64,000 bases of DNA from Xiphias gladius (GCF_016859285.1 NW_024401808.1:124001-188000), one strand, 5' to 3'. Positions 24,201-35,324 are shown, numbered from the stretch's first letter. The notes: generated from the sequence alone by a model not told the origin. A program made the numbers and translations.

Positions 24201-24729
24201 GAAGCTTGTCTTAACAGGACAATAAGTTAACACTATTTTATTCAAGAGATGTATTTGTACTAAGGACTCCTACCTGATGACGGACTGCATCCATGCCCTT
24301 TAGTGAATAGCTGACAAGCTATGATAGCTCTCCAACTCTCAGTTCCATTCAAGTAAATCACTGTCAAGACAGTTTACTGATGGTTAACAGTGCAAATTTG
24401 CAGGTCAAAATTCACTAAAGCTGAACTTGACATGATAGATTTTCACGACCATGATCAAATCCGGTGTTTGTGGCGATTCCATAGAAGGTAACTGATTTGG
24501 TTATGAAATATCACAAGGCTGTAAGGCTAACAACTGTAATCCAAAGAGTAGAACTGAACTACAGTTAAAATTAAAACAAAATAAAAATACAATGAATAAA
24601 TGAAATCAGATACCTCTTGTTGAAGATGACCCCCAGCAGCTGGCCAGCAAAAGCAATGGCCACGAAGAGCAGCAGTGCTTTCCACATCCAAACTGGACCC
24701 AAGCGACCACACACCAGCCATCGCAACAT
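17173..24729 (-). CDS. gal3st4: Galactose-3-O-sulfotransferase 4 (three coding exons)
   Basis: Predicted coding exons on the minus strand: 24729-24614, 20837-20537 and 18276-17173 (stop TAG at 17175-17173), giving about 506 residues; the human protein is close to this length. The enzyme moves sulfate from PAPS to the 3-OH of terminal galactose on O-glycans in the Golgi. Seen: a type II signal anchor at about residues 18-36, the 5'-phosphosulfate loop [11 protein letters not shown] at about 70-80, the 3'-phosphate motif [13 protein letters not shown] at about 153-165, then [12 protein letters not shown] and a C-terminal [14 protein letters not shown]. The last two, and the exon-1 sequence AFAGQLLG, point to GAL3ST4 rather than GAL3ST1, 2 or 3. 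Introns are phase 2 then phase 0, with consensus GT/AG ends. The gene has no broken frame and is probably functional. Confidence 0.87.
18277..20536 (-). other. gal3st4: gal3st4 intron 2
   Basis: GT/AG intron between exons 2 and 3, about 2.26 kb. It is AT-rich and contains a possible hAT-derived relic at about 19860-20250. No other coding signal was seen. Confidence 0.75.
19860..20250 (+). mobile_element. Possible non-autonomous hAT-like relic in gal3st4 intron 2
   Basis: A short frame from 20104 ([11 protein letters not shown], then [10 protein letters not shown]) resembles the BED-finger entry of fish hAT transposases, which usually read 'S.VW.YF'. It follows a segment (19870-19970) with paired words such as AAGTCGACATCAATATTG that look subterminal. 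No terminal repeats were proven. Confidence 0.3.
20537..20837 (-). CDS. gal3st4: gal3st4 coding exon 2 (PAPS-binding loop)
   Basis: 301 bases, residues about 39-139. It opens with a stem-region Ser/Pro-rich segment, then [20 protein letters not shown], the PAPS 5'-phosphosulfate-binding loop with its catalytic Lys. It continues with [22 protein letters not shown] and [13 protein letters not shown]. The acceptor is a tandem CAGCAG: using the first (exon start 20837) or the second (20834) keeps frame and changes one Ser. The donor is CACGAG|GTGAGT after 20537, phase 0. Confidence 0.87.
21712..21850 (+). repeat. Dispersed fish repeat (GGCTGGAGCC / CAGTCTATCACAGG family)
   Basis: Contains, in order, CTTATCCTGTGCTGGGTCAC, GGGGGCTGGAGCCAATA and GGCAGTCTATCACAGG. 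The same order of words recurs at 27766-27890, so this is a dispersed family. I recognise the wording as a very common teleost repeat but cannot name its superfamily with certainty. Confidence 0.65.
23688..23703. repeat. T16 homopolymer tract
   Basis: Uninterrupted run of 16 T on the plus strand. It could mark the A-tail of a minus-strand retrocopy, but no retrocopy body was recognised beside it. Confidence 0.8.
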
Positions 24730-24730
24730 C
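24614..24730 (-). CDS. gal3st4: gal3st4 coding exon 1 (membrane anchor)
   Basis: The exon starts at 24730 after a polypyrimidine tract ending CTCCCCCAG. The ATG (24729-24727) is the second exon base onward, so at least one upstream 5' UTR exon is expected. It encodes a short Arg-containing cytosolic tail and a hydrophobic helix ([20 protein letters not shown]), a single-pass Golgi signal anchor. The donor is AAGAG|GTATCT after 24614, splitting a codon after its second base. Longer open frames reaching 24819 and beyond read through the acceptor and are not expected in mRNA. Confidence 0.8.
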
Positions 24731-26399
24731 CTGGGGGAGTAGTGGAAGGGAAATGTGAGGATGGATGGTTGGATGGATGGATGGAGGCAAGCAGATGCAG
24801 GGAGCAAAGAAGGAGGCAAAGAAGAGAAACAAAGAGTAAGAGAAAAGAGAGCAAGAAAGGAAGAGATCTGAGTGAGTCATAAAACAAACATGACTGACGC
24901 ATCATCATCACCATCATCATCATCACAGGGAGGAAAGCAGCCTGAAAACATCCATAGACAACAGGACCTGCTACACTCTTAAAATGCTGTATACCAATAC
25001 TGATTCTTCATAATTTAATTTTTCTGATCAATATCTGTCTGATCAATATATCTGCTGATAGTTATGTCATGTCTTCTATAATTATTTTTAATTTAGTACA
25101 TCATAAACGGAGAGTAACAGATAAATCCAATAAGGATGAGGACTCAGGATGTTAAAAATGGAGTATAGTGATTTAACATTATCATTTATGATCGCTCCAT
25201 ATTAATGCATAGTGACAAAGTTCTATAAAATATGGTGACTGAGAGTTTTCATGAATACATGAATGAGTAGCATTTTCACAAAATCTCTTCCACCGTGAAA
25301 TCCTAAGTAAGTGAAAACAATTTTTTGTCTCAAAGTGATAAACATGAGCTTAACCCTTACCATGTTATTTTAAATAATTACCATTCCTTTAATATATTGG
25401 GAACTACTGAGCTACTCCAATGCGTGGCAGTATAGTGGCATAGACAGAAAATATCTGCCTAGTCAGAGCTAAGTATGTAAATGACATTCTCCGCAAAAAC
25501 ACACTTGCTAGCTTCGGGGTTGAGAGACATGAGGAGGGACTGCATGTGTGTAAACAGGGTTTAGGTCATTTGGCTAGTGTTGTAAATCAATGAGCAGGAC
25601 TTTAAGGATTGATTTTCCAATTAATTTTGATTTTTATTTGAATGATCCAATGTCGATTCTTAAAATCCCAAGACAAATCTTTGCATTTGTGCCTTTTGTC
25701 AGTAAATGTACATCTGCGCCTTTATGTGTATGCAGGTGTTACTTGTAAGTGTATGAGTTAGGGCTGCATGATGTGAAAAAATGACGACTACAACTAAAAG
25801 GTTAAAAAAGTAACAGATGATAGCTGACTATTTGAGCCCCGTTGAGCCTCGACAGTCCCATAAAACTGTGACATGAATAGCCTATGGGTCCATCCCAATA
25901 CCGACACTTGCAGTATTATCGAGTGGTCAAGTGCGTATTTGTGTGACATATCTCGTGCCCAAGTGCCTGTTAAGACTGCAAGAGTGTGGAAGTTCATCAG
26001 AGCTCAGTGCAACACAGTTGGGTTAGTGAGGTCATATCATCACTCCCACAAATAAAAATACTTTACATGGCACAATCCAGCTTAGAAGATTTTTTTGGCC
26101 AAATAAATCAGATTGAATATACAATTTTACTGTTGCAGTGAGGTGACAGTAAAAAAAAAAAACACATTTAGGAGCTGAGATGAGGAATACAATTAATAAA
26201 GATGTTAAATCAATTTACCTAGAAATGCGTGGGTGTACTGTACATAAAACATACATAGTATATTATTTAGATGATTTTTGTCTCTTAAAATTTTTAAGTA
26301 TTGAACATATTGCTCAAGGTCTTTGGATATATCTGATAGTTATGTTGGCAGTGTGAGATATTTAATTTTAATTTTATAAGTCCAAAGAAAAATAGACAT

Positions 26400-26476
26400 G
26401 AGGAGCCAGGGATTGAACTGCCAACCTAGAGAATAGCGGACAACCTGCTCTACCACATGAGCCACAGCTGCCCCAA
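26400..26476 (-). repeat. tRNA-headed SINE, truncated
   Basis: On the minus strand it reads GGGGCAGCTGTGGCTCATG, GTGGTAGAGCAGG (A-box-like) and GGTTGGCAGTTCAATCCC (B-box-like) before GGCTCCTC. This is the head of the same SINE family as 35113-35315. The tail with the CGAAGTGTCC block is missing. Confidence 0.7.
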
Positions 26477-27765
26477 ATAAATAAAAATGAATAACAATAT
26501 TGATGCTAAATCCAACATGTCATAAACTTAAACGTCTTCATGTCTTTTGATTATTGCCGGTACTAAAATCAGCTTATTAACCAGCGCATAACCACCAACA
26601 ACTGGATTGGTGTGGCGCAGTAGACTGTGGTGAAGTGAATCTGCTACTGATAGTCCATGTGTACCTGTATGGGACAATATTTATTTTTGGCTGGACTGCA
26701 ACAGCGGGGGCCAGCCCTATAAACGCTAATGTACGTGGCTGATGGAAGTTACACCATGGGTTGGCCGGCCGAGTGCAGACAGTTCCTATTGCGTCATCGG
26801 GGGTTGTTTATAGGCAGTGATGCCATCTTAGCGCCTTTGTTGCTCGATTTATGGACTTTTCAGACCCCTTTAGCAACTTTTCTTTACAAAAGCACCTAGC
26901 AACAAATCTAGCAACTTTTTGGACAATCCTTAGCTACTTTTCAATAAAGAGAGACACCAGCATTTCCCAGCAAGCGTGAGGTCGGGGTTTCCCTCCACAA
27001 GCACACTTTTCTATGCGTCTCATTCAATTGACCGCACAGCAGCTGACAAAAGGCGAATGAGCTTCTAATTCTCTCTCTCTGACTGATAATTTTACAAGTA
27101 AATATAGCCAAAATCAAACCACAGCCACTGTCTTTAACTTATGCGATTGCTGAATTTTTCAGATGACATCGCAGTTATAAAATCAGGATTTTAGAAGTGC
27201 AGAGCAGCAGGTTGGAAATGGCTTGGAATTGACTGCTGCTTAACATGTAGTTTTAATGGGCAATGTTTCAGTCACCATTTCATACTTGTTGTCTGAAAAC
27301 AGAAACAGATAAACAGGTAAATGAGAACAACTTTATTGGGAATTCCGCTGTATTAAAATATTGTATATGTGAGCACAGAGAGTAGGAGAGAAGCAAAAAG
27401 CATGGTGCTTTGGAGCATAATGACAACGCCCTTGTAAGTGGTGCAGTATTAATATTATTTTTGCTCAACTGTTTTGCATATGTAGGTGTAAAAAAATATT
27501 GAAGTGTCATGTTTTTGTTTTATATTCAAGGAAACAACAGTGTTGCTCACTTTTTGAATGTAGAAGAAATTTAAGTTCCCAGGATAAATTCTGAGAAGCA
27601 CTTTACTCAACATTGGTATTATTCTGATGTAACTAAATCATCAAGAATTTAATCAAATCAAATTGAACTGAATCAAAATGAATCAATTATGGAATTTTTG
27701 AAAATCAAATTGACTTGGGAGATCATTGCCAATATTGAGTGAAACGCAGAGACAAGGAGAGAATT

Positions 27766-27890
27766 TCTATCCATCCATTAGCTCTACTGCTTACCCTTCA
27801 AGGGTAATGGGGGAGCTGGAGCCAATCCAAGCTGACATTTGGCAAGAGGCGCGGTACACCCTAGACAGGTCGCCAGTCTATCACAGGGCC
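27766..27890 (+). repeat. Dispersed fish repeat, second copy
   Basis: CTATCCATCCATTAGCTCTA, GGGGGAGCTGGAGCCAATCC, GCGGTACACCCTAGACAGGT and CGCCAGTCTATCACAGGGCC: the same family as 21712-21850, better preserved in its middle. Confidence 0.7.
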
Positions 27891-29404
27891 CAAGGAGAAA
27901 ATTTGCAAAAGGAAATTCAAATTCCGGCTAATGTAACAGGGAACAAATGTATTTCTGTTCTCAATGCTCCAGAACTGGATTAGTGAGTGGGAGACAGTCA
28001 GCCATGACTACATTTTGACATTTGCATAAAACAATGTAAATTTACAAGTCCAAGTAAATGTAGTCAGTATGTGTGCTCTGCTCTGTTACGCTCCTGACTT
28101 GTTACACAATAAGAACAGTTAAACACATAAGTATGCAGCTACAATGACCAACCTCATCTCATTCAACTTTTTCTTCTCATTCACTCATCTTCTCGATGAA
28201 TCCATAGTACTGGCTACTTTAATACTAAAACTATTAGTGAATTATGAGGTCAATTAATAAGTGTTGAAGATTTCTAACCTGTAAATGTGCTTAACAGACC
28301 TTTTGGTGAGAAATTAAAGCTGACCCAAAACTAAACGCCCCATCTTATCTCTGCGAAAAAAAGTCTCAAACTGTGAAAGCAAAAAAAAGAAAAGTGAACA
28401 AAACAGTTATCCATTCAATTTGTTAATTATAGCCAAAACTCACAACAGTAAAATGACCTGTTGGTTCTCCTTCCCTAGTGGTTAGAGTAACTCAATCATC
28501 TGATTTCAGTTTGTTGCTTTTGCGATGTGAATACTGTTTCTTTTTATGTTGATCAGACAAAATAAGCAACCTAAGGACATCTTTGGAGTCTGTTAACTTG
28601 AGAAGTTAATTTGCATTCTGTCATATTCTATATTAAATAATTAATTGAAAAACTACTTGAAAAACATAATTTATAAAGTGTGTATTAAAAGTGTATTAAT
28701 ATATAGTAAATGTGCAGTAAAGGGTGCTGTAGAGTTAATTAAATACAAAAGAACTTAACTAGGGGACCAAACCTGAGTGCCCATAAGAGAAAGTGTGAGA
28801 TGTGATGGTCTGTCTCATCATTGTCCAAACAGAACCAAAGAGTATGAAGGACACATAGGCTCCTTATGAATGCATTCGTGTGTTTTCACTGTGGCCTAAT
28901 GGTAATCACAAACAGTGTTCACACTGAACTTACGTCTGATTATTACCACATTATATCACACGTGTGTTATAAACATATGGAAAGCAGAGGTAAAATTACA
29001 TACAGTTTCAGAAGTGCATGGGTTGTTGAACACACAATAAAATCAATAATATACACAGAGGAGTCAGCAGTGGACCCACCCCAAGGTCTCCACCACAACA
29101 CAGAGAAGCCTTTAGTTTATAACACAGCTTTCATTTCCACACGCACACCCTCGCGCACGCAGAAATGGTTCTCGCAGATGGACAGAATAAATGTTACAAG
29201 GCCCACTGCGTGTTAAGGAGCTCCTCCAGTTCTCCAACCACACCTTCTCCTCTTTCTCTAAAGGATCACAGCCCAGCGCCGCCCTTTGTTCACCACAATA
29301 ACTGCATATCAGTCGGTGTAAACCGCCTCTGGTTTCAGTCTGTACCTCCTTCTCTTCTCCTTCCTCCAACACTGACGGCTCTCCTGCTAGCTAGCTAACG
29401 TTAC

Positions 29405-29735
29405 CTGGCTCTCCGTCTGAAAAGCATAGCTGTGTCCCCGGACCGGTATCGGTGATATTGTGCAGCTGCAGAGAGCTCGGAGCATCGCGAAGGCTTCAAC
29501 TGCAGCTGATTCGCTGCCGGTACAGCTCAGGCCATGGAACCAGAAAGGTCCGCTGACCGAAAAGGAGTCGGGATCAGTCTCTATGATGTTGGTATCCCCT
29601 TTAGTCCTGACCGAGTCTGTTACGAAATTATTTTTCTTCTTACCGACAACTTTAATGCTTATTCTGCTGACGGCCAAGACACACAGACTGTGACCAGGAA
29701 GAGTGCAGAAAAAGAGAATGTGTAGTACTTCCGGA
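29405..29735 (-). promoter_or_regulatory. CpG-rich promoter-like block, candidate minus-strand first exon
   Basis: In contrast to its AT-rich surroundings this block has many CpGs (for example CCCCGGACCGGTATCGG, ATCGCGAAGG). On the minus strand it starts near an ETS-type CCGGAAGT motif (29734-29727) and ends at a good donor, GAGAGCCAG|GTAACG (exon edge 29405). The minus-strand frame 29677-29405 is open up to that donor. An inner ATG would give MLRALCSCTISPIPVRGHSY, which has the Arg-rich, acid-free look of a mitochondrial presequence. I do not recognise the protein. It could also be a 5' UTR exon of gal3st4, whose first coding exon lies 4.7 kb further on. A second donor, AAGGAG|GTACAG, lies at 29346. 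Confidence 0.45.
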
Positions 29736-30263
29736 TACTTGCAAAATAAAGCGTCTTGATGGACATACAGAAAGAATCCAGGATTCTGCTCTTTGTTGCC
29801 GTATGACAGAGTTGGTTCATATTTTCAAGTGAAAAAGTCCATGCTTTTTTTTTGAAGGCAAACCTGGTGTGTTTCCGGTGTAGTTTGTTTCACTTCTGTT
29901 AGCTCGACAAAGCAGGTTTGCTGAATCTGACGTCACCCTGTGATGCTGACAGAAAGGCATCCAGAGAAAAAGTAACCTGGCTCTCTACTCCATCTTACTC
30001 CATCTATCCATCATATATATGATGGAGTAAGGAATAGTCGAGCAGTTCAAACTGCGATTTGGAGGATTTCTGTCTTGTGAAGCCCGGCTACCCATCGTTA
30101 TTATTCTGGTTATTATGAATGCTGGAATTTGCGGTGCTGGATCTCTGACTTTAGAGACTTTGTGGTTTTTTCCTCTCTCTCTATTCCTCGTATACATAAT
30201 CTTTTTGTGTTTGTGCTGGTATGTATACTTTATTTATGTATACTTTATATGTATACTTTAAAA
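29736..30263. other. Non-coding stretch with a small hairpin
   Basis: No coding signature. At 29994-30031 there is a hairpin with exact 11-bp arms (CTTACTCCATC / GATGGAGTAAG) and a 16-base loop that is itself mostly palindromic. Confidence 0.5.
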
Positions 30264-30329
30264 ATTTCATACTTCACATTTTGCCATTTTAATCATATGA
30301 TTAAAATGGCAAAATGTGAAGTATGAAAT
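30264..30329. repeat. Exact 66-bp palindrome, zero spacer
   Basis: The 33 bases at 30264-30296 are the exact reverse complement of 30297-30329. The centre is AATCATATGATT. The match stops at 30263/30330. There is no loop, so it can form a cruciform or a 33-bp fold-back. It lies 300 bp before the L2 copy and contains no known element end that I recognise. Confidence 0.9.
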
Positions 30330-30689
30330 ACTACACCTTTATCCATTATGTCCTTTTCCTACCATTAAATTAAACTTAAACTCAGTTTTTGTTTTTTGGG
30401 TTTTTTTTGTAAACACAGCAATGTAAATCTATGAATTTATGTGTGTTCCTGTACTTGTGCATACATGTGTATGTCTATGATGCATATAGTTTCTCAGCAT
30501 GTATTGTATTCAAACAGTTTACTAAAGTGAAGTGTTGTGCATCTACCTTTGAATGTATTTGTGCAAAAAAATAACACACATACCAGAAAGCCTAATAATC
30601 CACCCTAAACCTAAACTAAACTATAACTAATTCGAAAGCCTGTTTCTAAGCTTTACACATCCATCATGGAAAACTTTAAAGCCTATTCT

Positions 30690-32600
30690 ATTTGTTAAAG
30701 TGTACTGCGCTCCTGCCCCATACTCTGAATTTTTATCTAAATTCTCAGAATTTTTATCAAGTTTAGCACAGATAAAGTAATTATGGTGGGCGATTTCAAT
30801 ATCCATTTGGACGTTGATAATGATAGCCTTAGCACTGTATTTATCTTATTATTAGACTCGATTGGCTTGGATCAGAGTGTAAATAAACCAACTCACCTGG
30901 CATCGAAATTGAACATTTAATAGTCTTTCCACAGAATCCTCTTTTATCAGACCATTATTTGGTAACTTTTGAATTCCTATTACCGTACTACAAACTATTA
31001 GGCAAAAATGTCTTCACTAGATTTCTATCTGACAGTGCTGTAGCTAAATTTAAGGAGGTGATTCCATCAGCACTCAATTTACTGACATGTTTCAATATAA
31101 CAGAGGACTCCTGTGATAACTTTAGTCCCTCCCAAACTGATCATCCTGTTGATAGTGCTGCAGCTGCAATGAGAATGACACTAGACTCTATTGCCCCTCT
31201 AAAAAAGAAGATAATAAAATGAAGGAGGTTAGCTCCATGGTTTAACTCCCAAACCTGCATATTAAAGCAATCTATGCGAAAACTTGAAATGACATGGTTT
31301 TCTACCAAACGAAGAAACTGACTTAGCCTGGCATGATAGTCCTAATACATATAGGAAGGCCCTCTGTAATGCCAGAGCAGCCTATTACTCATCTTTAATA
31401 GAGGAAAATGAAAACAACCTTAGGTTTCTTTTCAGTACTGTAGCGAGACTGAGAGTCATAGGTCTATGGATCCATGTATTCCCATAGCTCTCAGTAGCGA
31501 CGATTTCACGAGCTTCTTTAATGATAAAAATCTAACTATTAGAGACAAAATTCACCACCTCCTGCCCTCAACTGGCACAAATTTACCTTCAAGCACAGGA
31601 ACCTTAGAAGCTGTAAAACCTGATATATACTTGGACAGTTTTTCTCCCATCGACCTTCGCCAACTAACTTCAACAATGTCTTCATATAAACCATCAACCT
31701 GTCTCTTAGACCCCAGCCCAACTAGGCTGCTTAAGGAAGTTTTACCCTTAGTTAGAACTTATTTACTAGATATAATGAATATCTCTTTATTAACAGGCTA
31801 TGTACTGCATTCCTTTAAAACCATTGTTTATAAATCTCTTCTTAAAAAGCCTACTCTTGATCCAGATGTTTTAGCCAACTATAGACCCATATCTAACCTT
31901 TCCTTTCTCTCTAAGATCCTTGAGAAAGCTGTCGTCAACCAGTTGTGGGACTTTTTACATAATAATAGTTTATTTGATGATTTTCAGTCGGGATTTAGAG
32001 TGCATCATAGCACAGAGACAGCACTGGTTAAAGTTACAATGACCTTCTAATTGCATTGGCCAAAGGACTTGTCTATGTACTTGTCCTGTTAGACCTTGGT
32101 GCTGCATTTGATCACATTGACCATCATATCCTATTACAGAGATTGGAACATTTAATTGGTATTAAAGGAACTGCTCTAAGCTGGTTTATGTCCGATCTAT
32201 CAGATCAATTTTAGTTTGTGCACGTTAACAATAAATCCTCTATATACTCAAAAGTTAGTCACATGATTCCACAAGGTTCTGTGCTTCGAACAGTTCTATT
32301 CACCCCCATCGGGGGATTTTCCATGATGCACCAAGCTCCTCTCTCCTCCTCTCCCTCTCCATCTGTACGCATTCACATCCCATCAATGCTCATTACTAAC
32401 TTGACTTCTTTTCTCTCCCATAGATTTATGCTTTCTCGTCTCACTTCTCTCCTCCTGTTGCTTTCTGCAGGTATTTCTGGCCCTGGTGCTGCAGAGTCTT
32501 TATCTGTGACTGCATACCACCTACTGCCCCCATGATCCTGCTCAACACCGACTGCTTCAATTATTATGATTATTATTATTATTTTATTTAGTCTTACTAT
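30690..32600 (+). pseudogene. L2-type LINE: endonuclease part, RT part and 3' UTR
   Basis: Endonuclease remains are at about 30690-30930 (VYCAPAPYSEFLSKFSEFLS, then a GDFNIHLDVD-like stretch). The best frame, 31466-32050, has [65 protein letters not shown] and [18 protein letters not shown]. The next frames carry [20 protein letters not shown] and HMIPQGSVL. At about 32305 it jumps straight to the L2 3' UTR (CATGATGCACCAAGCTCC), deleting the YxDD box and thumb. It ends in ATT repeats at about 32560-32585. Confidence 0.8.
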
Positions 32601-32603
32601 CAT

Positions 32604-33213
32604 TAGCCCTATTATGGCATGGGCATGTATGGCTGCCAATGGAACTGGGTCACTGGTGTTTGTTGATGATGTGACTGGTGATAGAAGTAGCAGGATGAAT
32701 TCTGAAGTGTGTAGGATTATACTATCTGCTCACAATCAGTCAAATGCTGCAAAACTGATAGGATGGTGCTTCTCAGTACAGATGGATAGTGACCCAAAAC
32801 AAACTGTGAAAGCAACCCATGAGCCTCTCAAGGCAAAGAAATGGAATATTCTTCAATGGCCAACTTGGTCACCTGACCTCAACCCAAGTCAGCATGCTTT
32901 TCACTTACTGAAGACAAAACTGAAGGCAGAAAGACACACAAACAATTGGCAACTGAAGTTGGCTGCAGTAAAGGCTCAGAAACCTAGCATTTGGTGATGT
33001 CCATGGGTTCCAGACCTCAGGAAGTCATTGATTGCAAAGGATTTCCATCCAATTATAAAAAACGATCCTTATATTTATAATTATATTGGTTTGTCCAAGC
33101 CTACACTTCAATCACATCTTGATAGCTTTGTTTCAAATACATTGTGGTGGTGTACAGAAGCAAAATTAGGAAAATAGCGTCACCGTCCAAATACATATGG
33201 ACCTAACTGTATG
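32604..33213 (+). mobile_element. Tc1/mariner transposon, 3' part with terminal repeat
   Basis: Frame 32604-32996 is the C-terminal third of a Tc1-type transposase: GTGSLVFVDDVTGDRSSRMN, NAAKLIGWCFSVQMDSDPKQ (catalytic Asp 2 in the usual QMDNDPKHT; here SDPKQ), then WNILQWPTWSPDLNPSQHAF (the DLNPIE box with Ile-Glu changed to Ser-Gln, so the third catalytic acid is lost). At about 33175-33213 the sequence GTCCAAATACATATGGACCT is followed by AACTGTA, the Tc1-type terminal repeat. The 5' half and left terminal repeat are missing; the copy abuts the ATT tail of the L2 element. Confidence 0.85.
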
Positions 33214-33219
33214 TTGTAC

Positions 33220-35110
33220 AGATTAATACATAACATTGACTTACCTTGACTTAAATTATGAACATCAACCCAAAGAGTTGTATCCTTGAGTTAGGCATCC
33301 ATCACCTGGACTTGATGCCTTAAGTGGTTCTAATAGTGAGTTAAAGTTCTGAATATCACCATAACTGACATTCTGAGGGAGCTGTGTAGAGGCAAACTTT
33401 CATTGCTAAGTTGCCTCCATCCAGCTGGAAACATAGATAATAATCAAGACTAGGTAACAAACTACAATACTTGCTGAGTAATGGCTGAACTGAAAATTCC
33501 AAAAAATATTTTCCTTCACAGTGCAACGGTATAATCTGACAATTTAGCATGAAAAAGTAACTGAAATAAAGGGCTGCAGTGGAAAAGATGAACCAGGTAT
33601 ATTACTTAAAAAGTAATAACAGTATTTCAAGGTTGGACTCTAGCATGTAGCAACGACAGAAGAGACAAAGAGAATGCGTCTATATTTCAGCACATGTAAT
33701 AGTCCTCAGTATTCCAAGACAGACACACACAATGCACAAAAGCTATGACATGCTGAAAATCATGCAGGTATTTGTCCCTGGAAACGGGAAAGGATTTGGT
33801 GACAATGTCTGGTAAATAGCCATATCTTTATTCCTAGTATTTAGTTCCTACAACCAGTATTAAAAAACTTTTCACTATTTATTTCCTAATTGTAATAAAT
33901 AATACTTATCTTGAGGATTCATTGATTTTATTCCAGCAGGTAGAATTTCCATTTAAGATTGCTAATCCGGTTAAATTTTTACAGCGTTAATAGAAAGTTA
34001 AGGCAAATTTACATTTTAACCAAAAATATCAACATGAACACAAAGCAGAGATCAAAACAGAGAGCACTACAACACAGGCCTTAGATACGATTTCAAAGAG
34101 CTCGGCAGAAGCCAACAACATTATCAATCTTTGATTTGTGATTTTATTTCATTTTAATTGTAAGAGTCGTGACAACCAAGTCCACTGAGTCTCTTCCTGT
34201 TCTGCCTCATTCAGGACTTTGGTGTCTTCCTCCACAGTGATATAAGAATGATTAATCACACTACGTTTGCAGTGTGTATCTCAAGGATTGTTAATCGTAT
34301 TTATGTACACACACTGCATGTGAGCACCAGAGACACTGACACTGAAAACTCTCTTCACAAACTAGGTAAACTGACCAAACTCACAAAAAGAGGAACCTTC
34401 AAGTATCAATGCAAAGTGACTGAACATGTTAATTTTGCACAACAATTTAAGACACAGAAATCTGATCAGTACTGATTCAGAGTCAGTGTGTGTGCAGCAG
34501 GAGGCAGCTCTGGCTCTAAATTTAGAAGTAAAGCCTCTAATCGGTTAACCGGTGCCTTTGTTAAGGATTCAGAACCAGCTGCTCCCGACCAGCCTCCTAT
34601 TCCTCCCCTCCTCAACCTCTTCCATGTGGCCTAGTCTAGACAATAGCGCTGTTTAAAAAAATTAAAAAAGAAAAAAACAAAACAAGGGGCTGCATGGTCT
34701 GTTGCTGCAGGTACCAGTAAGGTGATGGAATCTGAACCAGAAAGTCCAGTCTGAAGGCTTATCAGATATAAAAACACTGCAAAAGCTTTATAGAATGAGG
34801 TAGGATTTCACATCTATGGAAAGTTTTCACAGCAGTGATCATTTTCTCCCTATTGAACTTTGCAAGGCATAAAATAGAATTACCACACCACTACAAACTA
34901 CATACTGCAAGATATCCGACCTGGAATATGTGCTTGAATGTATTTAATTGGTCAGCATGATGATGGTCAATTGTGCTGCAGAAAAAGTTATTACAGAATA
35001 ACTTTTTTGATGAAAAACTGTATGTTTTTTTGCTTGAGCTATCTGGAGACTCTACACCAATGCAATAATATACAATATATCAATATCAATGACCATTCCT
35101 GTCTGTCACT
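33220..35110. other. Non-coding stretch
   Basis: AT-rich with short broken frames and no recognised motif or repeat family. Confidence 0.5.
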
Positions 35111-35112
35111 TT

Positions 35113-35315
35113 TATGGCTGTGGCCCAGGTGGTAGAGAGGGTCGTCCATTAACCGGAAGGTCGGTGGTTTTAACCCAGCTCCTCCAGTCTGCATGTCGAA
35201 GTGTCCTTGTGCAAGATTCTGAACCCCAAATTGAATGTGGCATGTAGTGTAAAGCGCTTTGAGTGGTTTTATAGGACTATAAAAATATATAAGTGCAGTC
35301 CATTTACCATTTACT
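35113..35315 (+). repeat. tRNA-headed SINE with L2/RTE-style tail
   Basis: GGCTGTGGCCCAGGTGGTAG (A box), GGTCGGTGGTTTTAACCC (B box), GCATGTCGAAGTGTCCTTGT and GCAAGATTCTGAACCCCAAA, then AAAGCGCTTTGAGTGG and a TATATAAGTGCAGTCCATTT tail. This is the layout of a widespread percomorph SINE transcribed by RNA polymerase III and moved by a partner LINE. It stands immediately before an L2 fragment. Confidence 0.85.
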
Positions 35316-35324
35316 TCTTCCTGA

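Larger units (their letters stand above)
20838..24613 (-). other. gal3st4: gal3st4 intron 1
   Basis: GT/AG intron of about 3.8 kb between coding exons 1 and 2. It carries a dispersed repeat at about 21712-21850 and a T16 tract at 23688-23703. No further exon was recognised. Confidence 0.75.
24731..29090. other. Non-coding region upstream of gal3st4 coding exons
   Basis: Holds short simple repeats (GGAT units around 24762-24784, CAT units around 24901-24926), a truncated SINE (26400-26476) and a dispersed repeat (27766-27890). A 5' UTR exon of gal3st4 should lie somewhere upstream of 24731, but no single candidate inside this stretch stands out. Confidence 0.45.

Noticed and set aside
24527-24926. 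Three overlapping minus-strand frames covering the first gal3st4 exon
   Set aside because: Only the part 24729-24614 matches the family; the rest reads through the acceptor into pyrimidine-rich intron and past the donor.
24901-24926. CAT/ATC repeat as a coding or regulatory unit
   Set aside because: Plain trinucleotide simple repeat in a non-coding region.
26400-26476. Minus-strand tRNA-like sequence as a tRNA gene
   Set aside because: Same SINE head as at 35113; no closed cloverleaf.
29534-29725. Plus-strand 63-residue frame starting MEPERSADRKG in the CpG-rich block
   Set aside because: Unrecognised, short, and promoter and donor signals favour the minus strand; an AATAAA 20 bases after its stop is not enough.
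31466-32050. Open 194-residue RT frame as an active LINE gene
   Set aside because: It covers only part of the RT, lacks the catalytic box and is flanked by stops, frameshifts and a deletion to the 3' UTR.
35113-35185. SINE head as a functional tRNA gene
   Set aside because: Acceptor stem does not pair, the anticodon arm is lost, and the typical SINE body and tail follow.
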